A DNA stretch of 64,000 nucleotides, from positions 186,001 to 250,000 of the forward strand of contig NZ_JADLQX010000002.1 in NCBI RefSeq assembly GCF_015477605.1. Direction: 5' to 3'. Shown piece by piece: positions 1 to 7,793 of the stretch; position 1 is the stretch's first letter, and each line of letters opens with the position of its first letter. The position numbers and the translations under genes are program-made. The DNA comes from Nocardia amamiensis. Its GTDB lineage: Bacteria > Actinomycetota > Actinomycetes > Mycobacteriales > Mycobacteriaceae. A model generated the notes under the pieces. The model ran no database searches and was not told where the DNA came from. It was given only the letters and a program-made list of their open reading frames with translations.

Positions 1-95
1 ATGCTCGGGCGGCTGGTCGTAGAGCGTCGTTCGTCCAGCTCGAGTCCTGGCCGGTGGCGGTGCGGACAACGGCGGCGATACTCAGCGCGCCTGAA

Positions 96-348
96 CCTCG
101 CGCTCAGTCCCGCCGCAAGGTGGCGGCGAGGTGGTGTTGCAGCGGCTCGCCGACCGCCGCCATGCGCAGTGTGTAGTCGATGGTGTCGCCGGAGAGGCGG
201 ATGGAGCGGCCGAGGGCGGTCACCAGTTTCGCGGTGCCGCTGCGGCCGAGGCTGGTGGAGTCCAGTTCCAGGCGCAGGGTGCCGTCTTCGGCGGTGAGTG
301 AACCCTCGCAGATTTCGGTGATCCGGGTGGGATGGGCGAGGATCAGTT
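96..348. repeat. Left copy of a 253-bp direct repeat (nitrobindin 3' end)
   Basis: This stretch aligns without gaps to 4480-4732. I count 10 mismatches in 253 positions, about 96% identity. Identity ends abruptly on both sides: at the left after CCTCGCGCTCAGTC and at the right after GGATCAGTT. The repeat is the last part of the nitrobindin-like gene plus 11 bp downstream of its stop. Together the two copies bracket the accessory block at 349-4479. Confidence 0.95.
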
Positions 349-357
349 GGTCGGCTC
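107..357 (-). pseudogene. 3' fragment of a nitrobindin-like heme-binding protein gene
   Basis: Read on the minus strand this is a stop-free run of about 80 codons that matches the last 82 residues of the intact gene at 4488-4985. The few replacements are mostly conservative. The C-terminal heme-ligand region survives as HHLAATLRRD. There is no start codon, and an in-frame TGA lies four codons ahead of the conserved part, so it cannot make a complete protein. The fragment is probably a relic of the event that placed the block at 349-4479 next to the intact gene. Confidence 0.85.
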
Positions 358-398
358 AGAATACGGTGTCGCTATCGGAAGTGGCCCGCTGATCCGAG

Positions 399-584
399 TT
401 ACCGGCAGTTTCTGCAGCAGTAGAGTTGGCTCAATTCGGCTTCGATCGCCCGCGCGGCGTAATGGCGTCCGACCGCATGCAGCGAAGCGATCCGCGAGAC
501 CACGGCATCGAGTCCATAGGCGGCGACGATATCGACGAGAGTGATGCGGTGGTCGAGGATTCTCCGCAAGCTCGCTGGAGGCAT
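399..584 (-). CDS. Small hypothetical protein (61 aa), uncertain
   Basis: I do not recognise this gene. The frame uses G/C at most third positions, and the product looks like a compact helical protein (ITLVDIVAAYGLDAVVSRIA, then HYAARAIEAELSQLY) ending in a CxxC (CCRNC). The chosen ATG at 584 starts MPPASLRRIL. The frame is open upstream to an ATG at 650, but codon use there is poorer. No convincing ribosome binding site is visible. It lies just inside the left repeat of the accessory block and could be a gene remnant. Confidence 0.3.
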   Translation of the reverse strand: MPPASLRRILDHRITLVDIVAAYGLDAVVSRIASLHAVGRHYAARAIEAELSQLYCCRNCR

Positions 585-1153
585 CGTTTCAGACAGTACT
601 TCCGGGCGGTGCGCCGATCTCTCCCCTCCATGCATTTCAGATCGGTGCACCGTCCGGAAGTACTGTTCTGCCCGTAGCCCTTCTCATCGAGAGCTCTCGA
701 GTACCGCCCCTACCGCACGGTCGCTCGTCAATAATCGGCTGGGACGGGACCGGTTGTCGGCGGGGCGCATCGTGGGCACATCCAGGACCAACATCGTGTC
801 CCGCGACATGCGGGCTCGGTGTTCTGGTCGCATCGCGTTCATCTGAATAGGGCCTGCCGGTGGCCCACTTGCCAGCGACGGCAACGACCGCTCGACACCG
901 GCGCGTGGTCGCGCCCATCTCGCGACGGGACCTTGCACTCATACCTCGAATCTAGGGCGCATGGAAGGGCATGTCAACGCATCGGTGTGCATCTATGTGC
1001 GCTACGCCTCTGTCGCGTCGTTGGCTGCCGGGTGTGACAAGTCGTCGGAAGCTAAGGTACAGGCCAGGTTTGGTGATGGACTTGTCCAGTGACGATCAGC
1101 CGCGGATCGGATGTATGTGCATGGCGACCATCGCTGTGCGTCGAGGCGTTACG
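585..1153. other. Intergenic stretch without a supported gene
   Basis: No frame here shows consistent codon bias or a recognisable product. The base composition is lower in GC than the core genes to the right. It presumably contains the promoter of the HTH gene starting at 1154, but I see no clear -35/-10 pair. Confidence 0.5.
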
Positions 1154-1738
1154 ATGCAAGCTATGGATGGGCGGCGGTTCAGTCCGGAGCGTACCGATGA
1201 GTCCCGCCGGTCCGAGTCGGCTGGGCAACGATTCGGGCGGTTGATAAAGGCCTTCCGTCAGAGGGACCTCCCCGACGAGTTGATAACGCACCAGCGTATC
1301 CATGATCTCGGAGGTCCGACGCGGAACGTCCAGTCCCGAATCGAGGCCGGGCAGGTTCATGCGATCAGTGCTACCACCGAGGCGAAGTACAACCGGGCGC
1401 TCATGGCTTTGGGATTGCCGCCGGACAGCGCAACCGCGGCCATCTATCACGGCAGCACGTTCGATCCGATCCCTGGCGGGGACTCGACATCGGGAGTGCC
1501 GGACGATGTCGAAAGCGGCGTCCGGGCTCTGAAGAAGCTCAACCGTGAGCACAAGTCTGTCGCGGATCTGGTCACCGAGCTCGACCGGCTCGGCATCGAG
1601 TTGAAGCAGGCCCGCAGCCACGCGGACGGTTACCAACTGACATTCGCCAGATCAGCAATCGATCAACTGCTCCAGACGTTGCAGAACGCGACCGAGATGA
1701 CGCGCAAATCCGGTCACGACGATCCGCCGCAGCTCTGA
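1154..1738 (+). CDS. XRE-like helix-turn-helix regulator of the ImmA/MAB_1171c module
   Basis: This 194-residue protein carries an HTH-like N-terminal segment (FGRLIKAFRQRDLPDELIT, then LGGPTRNVQSRIEAGQ, ISATTEAKYNRALMALGL). A helical C-terminal tail follows. It is probably a DNA-binding repressor. The ATG at 1154 is preceded by GAGG at 1143-1146 with a 7-nt gap; an ATG at 1163 is a weaker alternative, and the frame is open upstream. Its 3' end overlaps the convergent membrane-protein gene by 25 bp. Beside an ImmA-type peptidase, it is the natural candidate substrate, by analogy with ImmR/ImmA; that link is inference. Confidence 0.65.
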   Translation: MQAMDGRRFSPERTDESRRSESAGQRFGRLIKAFRQRDLPDELITHQRIHDLGGPTRNVQSRIEAGQVHAISATTEAKYNRALMALGLPPDSATAAIYHGSTFDPIPGGDSTSGVPDDVESGVRALKKLNREHKSVADLVTELDRLGIELKQARSHADGYQLTFARSAIDQLLQTLQNATEMTRKSGHDDPPQL

Positions 1739-2916
1739 GAGCCGGTTGGCTGCTGTCCTAAGTGCATCCGGGTTCGTGGCAGCAGCGATTTCGCAGGTGC
1801 CCACAGCCGGAGCAAGGTGTCCTCGCCGGGCACGTCGGCTGCTTGCGCGGATGGCTCACCAGCCGAGTCGCCCGTGCGGCCTGCAGCACGCCGCTGAGCC
1901 GCGATGACCAGCTCGGTCACGAGCCGCGCCAACTCCTGATCGTCCTCGGCGATAGTGCTCTCGATCAACTCGTCGACGTCGGCAGGCAGCGGCCGCACGT
2001 ACCTGGCGACGATCTCGGCCGCGTCACGTATCTCGATGCGCAGACGCTCCACGCGTTCCGCTGGGGAAGCGCCCCAGCGGTCACGCCAGCGCAGTGACAA
2101 CACGACCTCCGGTGCGGCCGCGGTCAAGTCACGCCACAGTGGGTATAGCCGGGCCGACTGCCGCAGCCGCGCCGCCGCACGGACGCAGGATGGCACTACC
2201 ACCAACGCCAGAACCGCCCCGAACAGCAGCTGCGGTTCACCCGAGGCGAGCCCGGCGGACGCGAAGTCGTACATCCGGCGGGTGAAGTCGGTACCGACTC
2301 CCAGCGCACCCGGCGCCGCGAAGAGCAGGAGCGAGCTAACCGGGACCACGCTGAGAACAGCGACGACGGCGAGTATGCGAACAATGTTCTTTTCCCGCGG
2401 TGAAGTCGCACGCCGTCGCAACGCGGGCAGGGTCCTTAGCATGTAACCGGATACGAATACCGCTGGCGCCGAAAGCAGTCCGACGTAGATGCCGTACCGC
2501 CAGCCTCCGTACTCCGCGATCGAGACGCCCTGTGCCCGTGCTGGACTGCTCAGCAACACCATCGTCACGCCGAGGGCTCCCGCCATTGCGATCGTGATCC
2601 GGAATCGGGTCTTGTAGCCCACCGGTCCGTACGCACGCAGCAGCCACAGTCCCAGCCCCCACGTCCAGGTCAACACAGTCGTCCAGTGCCACACGTCGAA
2701 CAGGGTCGATAGTCCGCCGGGTACGAACGGGGCGACCTCGCGTGCGACGGCAGGTTCACGGAGAAGGACACCGACCGCGGTGATACCCGCCATTACATTG
2801 ATCAGGTGGTCGGCCTCGGAAGCGCGGCGAACCAGCACGATCCGGACAATCGCGAGAGCGATGATGAATACCGTCGCCACGACGGTGACTGGTGTCGGCA
2901 ACGTTTGCGGCCACAT
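1714..2916 (-). CDS. MAB_1171c-like integral membrane protein
   Basis: The 400-residue product has about seven hydrophobic helices in its first 260 residues (for example VVATVFIIALAIVRIVLV and LLFGAVLALVVVPSCV). A soluble, arginine-rich C-terminal part of about 140 residues follows (LYPLWRDLTAAAPEV onwards). This matches the actinobacterial MAB_1171c family, annotated only as a putative transporter. No transport motif is visible, so a sensor or effector role is equally possible. Its ATG overlaps the stop of the upstream ImmA-like gene (TGATG), which implies translational coupling. Such proteins are typically found beside XRE regulators and ImmA-like proteins, as here. Confidence 0.75.
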   Translation of the reverse strand: MWPQTLPTPVTVVATVFIIALAIVRIVLVRRASEADHLINVMAGITAVGVLLREPAVAREVAPFVPGGLSTLFDVWHWTTVLTWTWGLGLWLLRAYGPVGYKTRFRITIAMAGALGVTMVLLSSPARAQGVSIAEYGGWRYGIYVGLLSAPAVFVSGYMLRTLPALRRRATSPREKNIVRILAVVAVLSVVPVSSLLLFAAPGALGVGTDFTRRMYDFASAGLASGEPQLLFGAVLALVVVPSCVRAAARLRQSARLYPLWRDLTAAAPEVVLSLRWRDRWGASPAERVERLRIEIRDAAEIVARYVRPLPADVDELIESTIAEDDQELARLVTELVIAAQRRAAGRTGDSAGEPSAQAADVPGEDTLLRLWAPAKSLLPRTRMHLGQQPTGSQSCGGSS

Positions 2917-3455
2917 CAGAACACTTTCAGAAATCTGTCCCGGCGCGGACCGCCGGCGCGGACACGGGTCCTGATCATCGTCGCGAAGAGCTCGGCCTCG
3001 TACTCTTCCGGCGCGTCGTAGCTGGACGCGCCACGGAAGGCGCGGACCGTAGCGACGTCGTGGTCGAGCTCCACACCAGGCAGCAGCGTCGTCAGCTCCT
3101 CGGCCGGCGAATCCTGACCATGATCGAGCAACATGTGGCCGAGTTCATGGAAGACGTCGTGCGGATCCGGCGAACTGCGCAGAAAGAACACGTCATAACC
3201 ACCGCACGCCAGCCACATCCCGCACAACCCGACCGGCGACTCCGGCGGCAGCGGCAAACGCACGATGCGCCGACCCCGCAGGCGTTCGACCGATGTGAAC
3301 AGTTCCTCGGCCGTCCAGTCTTCGGGCAAAGTCTCATCGAGGCGATCGACAAGGGTATGCAGTCGGGCGCGTGTAGACCATTTGCGCCACCAGGTCCTCC
3401 GCACGCTACTGCCATCCTCGTTCGAACCGCGACGGGAGTTCATCGGGCGCGGCAC
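2916..3455 (-). CDS. ImmA/IrrE-family metallopeptidase
   Basis: This 179-residue protein contains the zinc motif HELGHMLLDH, preceded by HDVF. A downstream acidic helix (EEYEAELFATMI) fits the third zinc ligand of ImmA/IrrE peptidases. In known systems such peptidases cleave an XRE-type repressor, and an HTH gene lies at 1154-1738. There is no signal peptide, so it should act in the cytoplasm. The start is a GTG at 3455; an ATG at 3443 is possible. It shares the TGATG junction with the downstream membrane-protein gene. A second, shorter relative lies at 16235-16732. Confidence 0.8.
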   Translation of the reverse strand: MPRPMNSRRGSNEDGSSVRRTWWRKWSTRARLHTLVDRLDETLPEDWTAEELFTSVERLRGRRIVRLPLPPESPVGLCGMWLACGGYDVFFLRSSPDPHDVFHELGHMLLDHGQDSPAEELTTLLPGVELDHDVATVRAFRGASSYDAPEEYEAELFATMIRTRVRAGGPRRDRFLKVF

Positions 3456-3492
3456 CTGCCGGGTAGCGAAATGAACGGGGTGCCGGCATGGA

Positions 3493-4272
3493 TCATGCTT
3501 CTGTTCGGTCGAGCCGGATTCCGAGCATGCGCTGGACGCGGGAATTCAGCATCGGCGCAATGCCTCCGAGGACTACACCCATCCGCATCTCGAACGGCGC
3601 GACCACGGTTTCGCCGATATCATCCTCGATCGCGCGGATCACCGCATCGGCGACCTGTCGCGGAGACGATGTACGGAATCCCGGAGGTAAACGCACACCA
3701 CTGTCGGCGAACATCCCGGCCTCGCGCACGAATCCCGGCTCGACCAGAGACACTCCAACTCCACTGCCGCGCAACTCCTCGCGCATGCCCAAGGCGAAAC
3801 CGCGTAGGCCGAATTTCGTCGCGTTGTAGACCGCTGTGTCGCCGGAAGTGACACGACCACCGATGGACCCGAGGAAAACGATGTGGCCCTTCCCCTTGGC
3901 CCGCATCGATTCAGCCACTTGCCGAGCCATCACAATCGGTGCCCGCAAATTCACAGCGATCGCATCGTCCAGATCAGCGATGGTGAAATCCAGTACCGGG
4001 CCGCCAGCGGGCACACCCGCTCCCGCGACGAACACGTCAATCGGCTCGACCGCCTCCAACAGTTTCGTCACATCGTCGGCGCAACCGAGATCAGCGGCGA
4101 CAGGTCGAGCATCCAGCTCGGATGCTAAACGATCCAGCACTTCGAAGCGCCGACCCGTCAGAATCAGCTCAGCGCCCCGCGCTTTCAGAGATTTGGCGAT
4201 CACGTGGCCGAGACCACCCGTGGCACCCGTCAACAGAACTTTCGCTCCCGACAACGTGGAGTTCCGGCTCAT
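3493..4272 (-). CDS. Short-chain dehydrogenase/reductase
   Basis: This 259-residue classical SDR has the cofactor motif TGATGGLG near residue 15. It also has the structural VAGAG (the NNAG position), the catalytic serine region FLGSIGG and the YNATK catalytic Tyr-Lys pair. It should be a cytosolic NAD(P)-dependent oxidoreductase; the substrate cannot be told. The basic residue just after the first strand (TGRR) favours NADP. The ATG at 4272 starts MSRNSTLSGAK. It is the last gene before the inner repeat, so it belongs to the accessory block by position. Confidence 0.85.
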   Translation of the reverse strand: MSRNSTLSGAKVLLTGATGGLGHVIAKSLKARGAELILTGRRFEVLDRLASELDARPVAADLGCADDVTKLLEAVEPIDVFVAGAGVPAGGPVLDFTIADLDDAIAVNLRAPIVMARQVAESMRAKGKGHIVFLGSIGGRVTSGDTAVYNATKFGLRGFALGMREELRGSGVGVSLVEPGFVREAGMFADSGVRLPPGFRTSSPRQVADAVIRAIEDDIGETVVAPFEMRMGVVLGGIAPMLNSRVQRMLGIRLDRTEA

Positions 4273-4479
4273 ACAGTCGCCCCCTCAAAGCTCGAACCGG
4301 ACGAAACCGACTTCACCGCGCGTCCAGCCACATCTCGCAGTTCACCCGATCGCCGAAGACGTGATCGCGGTCCACTGTCCGCCAAGGCTAATGCAGATGC
4401 CGCGCATGTGCGACGGACTCCTTCGGTCGACGCCTGAACCACGGCTTCACGCTCGTGGACGCGGCCCCGGCGCACCAGC

Positions 4480-4732
4480 CCTCGCGCTCAGTCCCGCCGC
4501 AAGGTGGCGGCGAGGTGCTGTTGCAGCGGCTCGCCGACCGCCGCCATGCGCAGTGTGTAGTCGATGGTGTCGCCGGAGAGGCGGATGGAGCGGCCGAGGG
4601 CGGTCACCAGTTTCGCGGTGCTGCTGCGGCCGATGCCGGTGGAGTCCAGTTCGAGGCGCAGGGTGCCGTCGTCGATGGTGAGTGAGCCCTCGCAGATTTC
4701 GGTGATCCCGGTGGGATGGGCGAGGATCAGTT
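4480..4732. repeat. Right copy of the 253-bp direct repeat
   Basis: This is the partner of 96-348, aligned without gaps. It is an integral part of the intact nitrobindin-like gene, so the outer copy is the displaced one. The repeat is far longer than a usual integrase attachment site and no integrase is encoded between the copies. Confidence 0.95.
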
Positions 4733-4985
4733 CGACGCGGTCGGGACGCGGGCAGCGCAGATAGCCGGTTTCGGCGTGCAGCGGCCTGCCGTCGTCGCTG
4801 GCGCGGGTCTTCTGCCGGTAGGTGAGGAAGGGGCGGCCGAGATGGCCGAACCGGATCTCCTCGACGTAGCCGAAGGGCTGGATGGTCGGGTATTCACCCT
4901 GGCCGTTGCCGCGCCAAGTGCCGAGCAGTGGAGCGAGCGGGGCGATATCAGGATGCGGAGCAATTGGGGGCTGGGGTTCGACCAC
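4488..4985 (-). CDS. Nitrobindin-like heme-binding beta-barrel (FABP/THAP4-like) protein
   Basis: The 165-residue protein shows the family signature GTWRGNGQG at residues 22-30. Its last residues, HLAATLRRD (His about 157), are where nitrobindins keep the axial heme histidine. Nitrobindins bind ferric heme and act on reactive nitrogen species (NO, peroxynitrite). It is probably cytosolic, as no signal peptide is seen. The start is a GTG at 4985. An iron box at 5047-5065 lies 62 bp upstream and could control this gene and the divergent lipoprotein. Its 3' end is duplicated at 96-348. Confidence 0.85.
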   Translation of the reverse strand: MVEPQPPIAPHPDIAPLAPLLGTWRGNGQGEYPTIQPFGYVEEIRFGHLGRPFLTYRQKTRASDDGRPLHAETGYLRCPRPDRVELILAHPTGITEICEGSLTIDDGTLRLELDSTGIGRSSTAKLVTALGRSIRLSGDTIDYTLRMAAVGEPLQQHLAATLRRD

Positions 4986-5046
4986 GGCGAACAGACTAGA
5001 CCCGTACTCCGAGTACTGCTCATATACTCCCCGAATTGCGCCACGC

Positions 5047-5065
5047 TAAGGTTAGGTTCACCTAA
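5047..5065. promoter_or_regulatory. IdeR/DtxR-type iron box
   Basis: The 19-mer TAAGGTTAGGTTCACCTAA matches the IdeR/DtxR consensus TTAGGTTAGGCTAACCTAA at 16 of 19 positions and keeps both AGG/CCT half-sites. It sits between the divergent starts at 4985 and 5100, 34 bp before the lipoprotein start. Iron-loaded IdeR usually represses from such sites, which would make these genes iron-responsive. Confidence 0.8.
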
Positions 5066-5099
5066 GCACCAGGGTGCTGCCGGAAAGGAAACAGGAAAG

Positions 5100-6455
5100 T
5101 TGAACGGACGTTGGAATGAGTCGCGGCGCGGTGGTGCGCCCCGGTCGCGGGGCAGAAGCGGTCTGCTGCGCGTGTCGGCGCTGAGCGCCGCGCTGCTCGT
5201 CGCGGCCGCCTGCTCGGACTCGAAGTCCGACGAGGTGCCCGCCCTGGACGGCAACAAGTATGTCCAGACCAATCTCGCCGCCAACAACGCGGAGTACAAG
5301 GCGCAGTTCACCTTCCCCGACCTGGTGAACGCGTGGGGCCTCGCCGATCGGCCCAAGGGGGCGGGCGGGCACTTCTGGGTGGGCGCGGGCGGCAAGTCGT
5401 TCCAGTTCGTCGGTGACGTCACCAAGTCGTCGGACGAGCAGGTGCAGAAGCTCTTCCAGGACGGGCTGAAGCTCGTCACCATTCCCGGCGCCGACGCCGA
5501 CACCTCGGACAACAGCGTGGGCAAGACCACCGGCGTGGTGTTCAACCCGGCGCCGATCACCTCGGATCTGTTCGTGGTGCACGACCAGCCCGTCGAGGCG
5601 GAGGGCGGTCCGCTGAACGGCTCGGCGCGGTTCATCTTCGCCACCGACTCGGGCAAGATCTCGGCGTGGACCGAGCAGGGCTTCGAGGGCCGGATCGTGC
5701 GGCACGACGGCCCGGCCAACCTGGTCTTCGACGGCCAGCCACAGGGCATGCAGTTCTTCGGGATCGCGCTGACCCCATCAGGCGACAAGCTGCTCGCCGC
5801 CGATTTCGGCGCCGACCCGCAGGTCCGGACGTTCGACAAGAACTGGCAGCTGATTCCCACCGCCGGCTTCGCCAACCCGTTCGCCACCGGTGACGCGATC
5901 GACCCGGCCACGCCGGAGAAGGGCAAGAAGGCCAAGCCGGGCGACCCCGCGCCGTTCAACGTCTCGACGATCGGCAACCGCGTTTTCGTCGCCTACGCCA
6001 CCACGCAGCCTGATGAGGCGGACGCAACCAAATTCGATGCGGGCGAAGAGGATTCGCTGGACGCCGACCAGGAGAAGGCGGCAAGCGGCAAACCGGACAA
6101 GGGCAAGCTCGCCGAGTTCGACGCCGAGGGCAAGCTGGTGCGCATCATCGACGACGGCAACCGCCTGAACGCGCCGTGGGCGGTGACCGTCGCGCCGGAG
6201 GGCTTCGGCCCGCTCAGCGGCAAGCTGCTGGTCGGCAACTTCGGCGGCGCGGGACACGTGCTCGCCTACGACGACGCCACCGGCAAGTTCACCGATTACC
6301 TGCGCGACGCCGACGGCAAGCCGGTGGCGATCGAAGGTCTGTGGGCGCTGATGTTCGGCAACGGCGAGAGCCTGGGCGACGCCGACTCGCTGTACTTCAC
6401 CGCGGGACCCGACGATGAGAAGGACGGCCTGTTCGGCAAGCTCCGCTTGAAGTAG
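5100..6455 (+). CDS. TIGR03118-family lipoprotein, beta-propeller-like
   Basis: The 451-residue product starts at a TTG preceded by two purine-rich stretches (GGAAAGGAA, AGGAAAG). No ATG in frame fits better. The N-terminus is basic, then hydrophobic, with a lipobox ending AAAC at Cys38, so it is an exported lipoprotein. The mature part begins KYVQTNLAANNAEYKAQF and has the DLVNAWGLA signature of TIGR03118 proteins. Repeated glycine-rich blade-like segments follow (GIALTPSGDKLLAADFG, GKLLVGNFGGAGHVLAYD). The family has no assigned reaction. The iron box just upstream suggests iron-controlled expression. An acidic low-complexity insert lies near residues 300-345. Confidence 0.75.
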   Translation: MNGRWNESRRGGAPRSRGRSGLLRVSALSAALLVAAACSDSKSDEVPALDGNKYVQTNLAANNAEYKAQFTFPDLVNAWGLADRPKGAGGHFWVGAGGKSFQFVGDVTKSSDEQVQKLFQDGLKLVTIPGADADTSDNSVGKTTGVVFNPAPITSDLFVVHDQPVEAEGGPLNGSARFIFATDSGKISAWTEQGFEGRIVRHDGPANLVFDGQPQGMQFFGIALTPSGDKLLAADFGADPQVRTFDKNWQLIPTAGFANPFATGDAIDPATPEKGKKAKPGDPAPFNVSTIGNRVFVAYATTQPDEADATKFDAGEEDSLDADQEKAASGKPDKGKLAEFDAEGKLVRIIDDGNRLNAPWAVTVAPEGFGPLSGKLLVGNFGGAGHVLAYDDATGKFTDYLRDADGKPVAIEGLWALMFGNGESLGDADSLYFTAGPDDEKDGLFGKLRLK

Positions 6456-6465
6456 ATCCCCGTCG

Positions 6466-6499
6466 CAGCGGCCCGCGTCATCCGGCGCGGGCCGCTGCT
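6466..6499 (+). terminator. Stem-loop terminator after the lipoprotein gene
   Basis: A perfect 13-bp GC-rich stem (GCAGCGGCCCGCG at 6466-6478, complement at 6487-6499) with an 8-nt loop lies 10 bp after the stop codon. No T tract follows, as is common in actinobacteria. Confidence 0.75.
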
Positions 6500-6726
6500 G
6501 CGTCAGCGACCCCGGTCGGGGCCTGATCCAGCGTTCGGTGCGCCGCTCATGGATTGACGACTCGCCCCCATCGGCCGGACCGTCCCGGGGCGGGAACAGG
6601 TCGATCGGTGATGGCGCAACAGCAGCGACGTCGCCTTGCGGCCCGGCGGGCGTGCAACCTCCGCGGGCGGCGCGCCGAGGTGGCGCCGCCTCCGCGGTCG
6701 GTGCCGGAGATGGTGCGGGGCACTGC

Positions 6727-7674
6727 TCAGCCGGGTCGGTGCACTGCGCCGTGTTTGGCGCAGGTGAACTGCGCGACGTCGATGTAGCCGCGGCGGAAGT
6801 AGTCCGCGGACCCGGTCAGATACCTGAGGTAGGCGTTGTAGGTGTCCGGACCGGCGAGCTCGATCGCCCGGTCGCGGTGTTCACGGAGAGCGGAGGCCCA
6901 GTACTCCAGGGTGGTGGTGTAGTGCGGTCCCAGCTTCTGGACGCCGGTGACGCTGAACCCAGCCTCCTGCGCGTACTCGGTAATTCCTTTCGGCGTGTGA
7001 CCGATGGGTGCGGTGAGCTGGCCGCCGGTGAAGATGGTTCCACGCAGGAACCGCAGGAACGCCAAATCGCTCCTGGTGAGATGTGTCCCTTGCGCACGCA
7101 AGTGATCGCGGTCGTAGCCGACGACGGTCTGCAACACCAGCACCCCGTCGGCAGGCATGAGCCGGTACGCGAAATCGAAGAATTCGCCATAGCGGTCCCG
7201 GCTCATGTGTTCCAGCGCGCCGATGCAGACGATCCGGTCCACTCGGCGGTCGAATCCCTCCCAGCCTTGCCGACGCACCCCACCGTAGGGGCGGCCTCGG
7301 ACCAACCGGTCGACGAGCAGATTCCGCACATATCGGTACTGGTTGCGGCTGGAAGTCAGCCCGATCGCGTTCACCCCGTAGGCATCCATGGCGCGCACCA
7401 TGGTCGAACCCCAGCCGCAACCGACGTCCAACAAGGTCATCCCCGGCCGCAGATCGCACTTGGCCAAGGCGAGGTCGATCTTCGCCGACTGGGCTTGCTC
7501 GAGGGTGTCGTCCGGGTGGGTCCAGAACGCGCAACTGTAGGTCAGGGTCGGGTCTAGAAACAGCGTGAAGAACTCATCCGGCAGCTCGGCGCGGGACCGG
7601 ACCTCTGTGAAGGTCGGCTCCCAGGACAGTTCGGTGATGTTCCGATGGCCCTTGCTGAGGATCTGATGGCTCAC
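6727..7674 (-). CDS. Mycolic acid methyltransferase / cyclopropane synthase family
   Basis: This 315-residue SAM-dependent enzyme has the family opening DEFFTLFLDPTLTYSCAFW and the SAM-binding LLDVGCGWGS. It also has GALEHM and a C-terminal RGYIDVAQFTCAK. It should transfer a methyl or methylene group to double bonds of acyl chains, probably meromycolates, in the cytoplasm. The GTG at 7674 (MSHQILS) follows the strong site AGGAAGGAAG. The gene is divergent from an AcoR-type regulator with palindromic sites between them. Whether it cyclopropanates or makes another modification cannot be read from the sequence. Confidence 0.85.
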   Translation of the reverse strand: MSHQILSKGHRNITELSWEPTFTEVRSRAELPDEFFTLFLDPTLTYSCAFWTHPDDTLEQAQSAKIDLALAKCDLRPGMTLLDVGCGWGSTMVRAMDAYGVNAIGLTSSRNQYRYVRNLLVDRLVRGRPYGGVRRQGWEGFDRRVDRIVCIGALEHMSRDRYGEFFDFAYRLMPADGVLVLQTVVGYDRDHLRAQGTHLTRSDLAFLRFLRGTIFTGGQLTAPIGHTPKGITEYAQEAGFSVTGVQKLGPHYTTTLEYWASALREHRDRAIELAGPDTYNAYLRYLTGSADYFRRGYIDVAQFTCAKHGAVHRPG

Positions 7675-7750
7675 ACGTCTTCCTTCCTCCTGGTTTGCTG
7701 GGTGACGCACATTTCCTGTGCTTATGACACAGCGGAAGCGATAAGCTGAC

Positions 7751-7769
7751 CGTGTCAATCTGAGACACG
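7751..7769. promoter_or_regulatory. Palindromic operator candidate between methyltransferase and regulator
   Basis: CGTGTC-N7-GACACG is a perfect inverted repeat. A further TGACAC at 7725-7730 forms a second inverted pair with GTGTCA at 7752-7757. Its place between divergent genes suggests a binding site for the regulator starting at 7794. That is inference. Confidence 0.5.
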
Positions 7770-7793
7770 CCATTCACCAAGACGGCCGCCATC

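Noticed and set aside
96..4732. The bracketed block as a classical integrase-driven genomic island
   Set aside because: No integrase, recombinase or excisionase gene is visible, and the flanking repeat is 253 bp with mismatches rather than a short exact att core.
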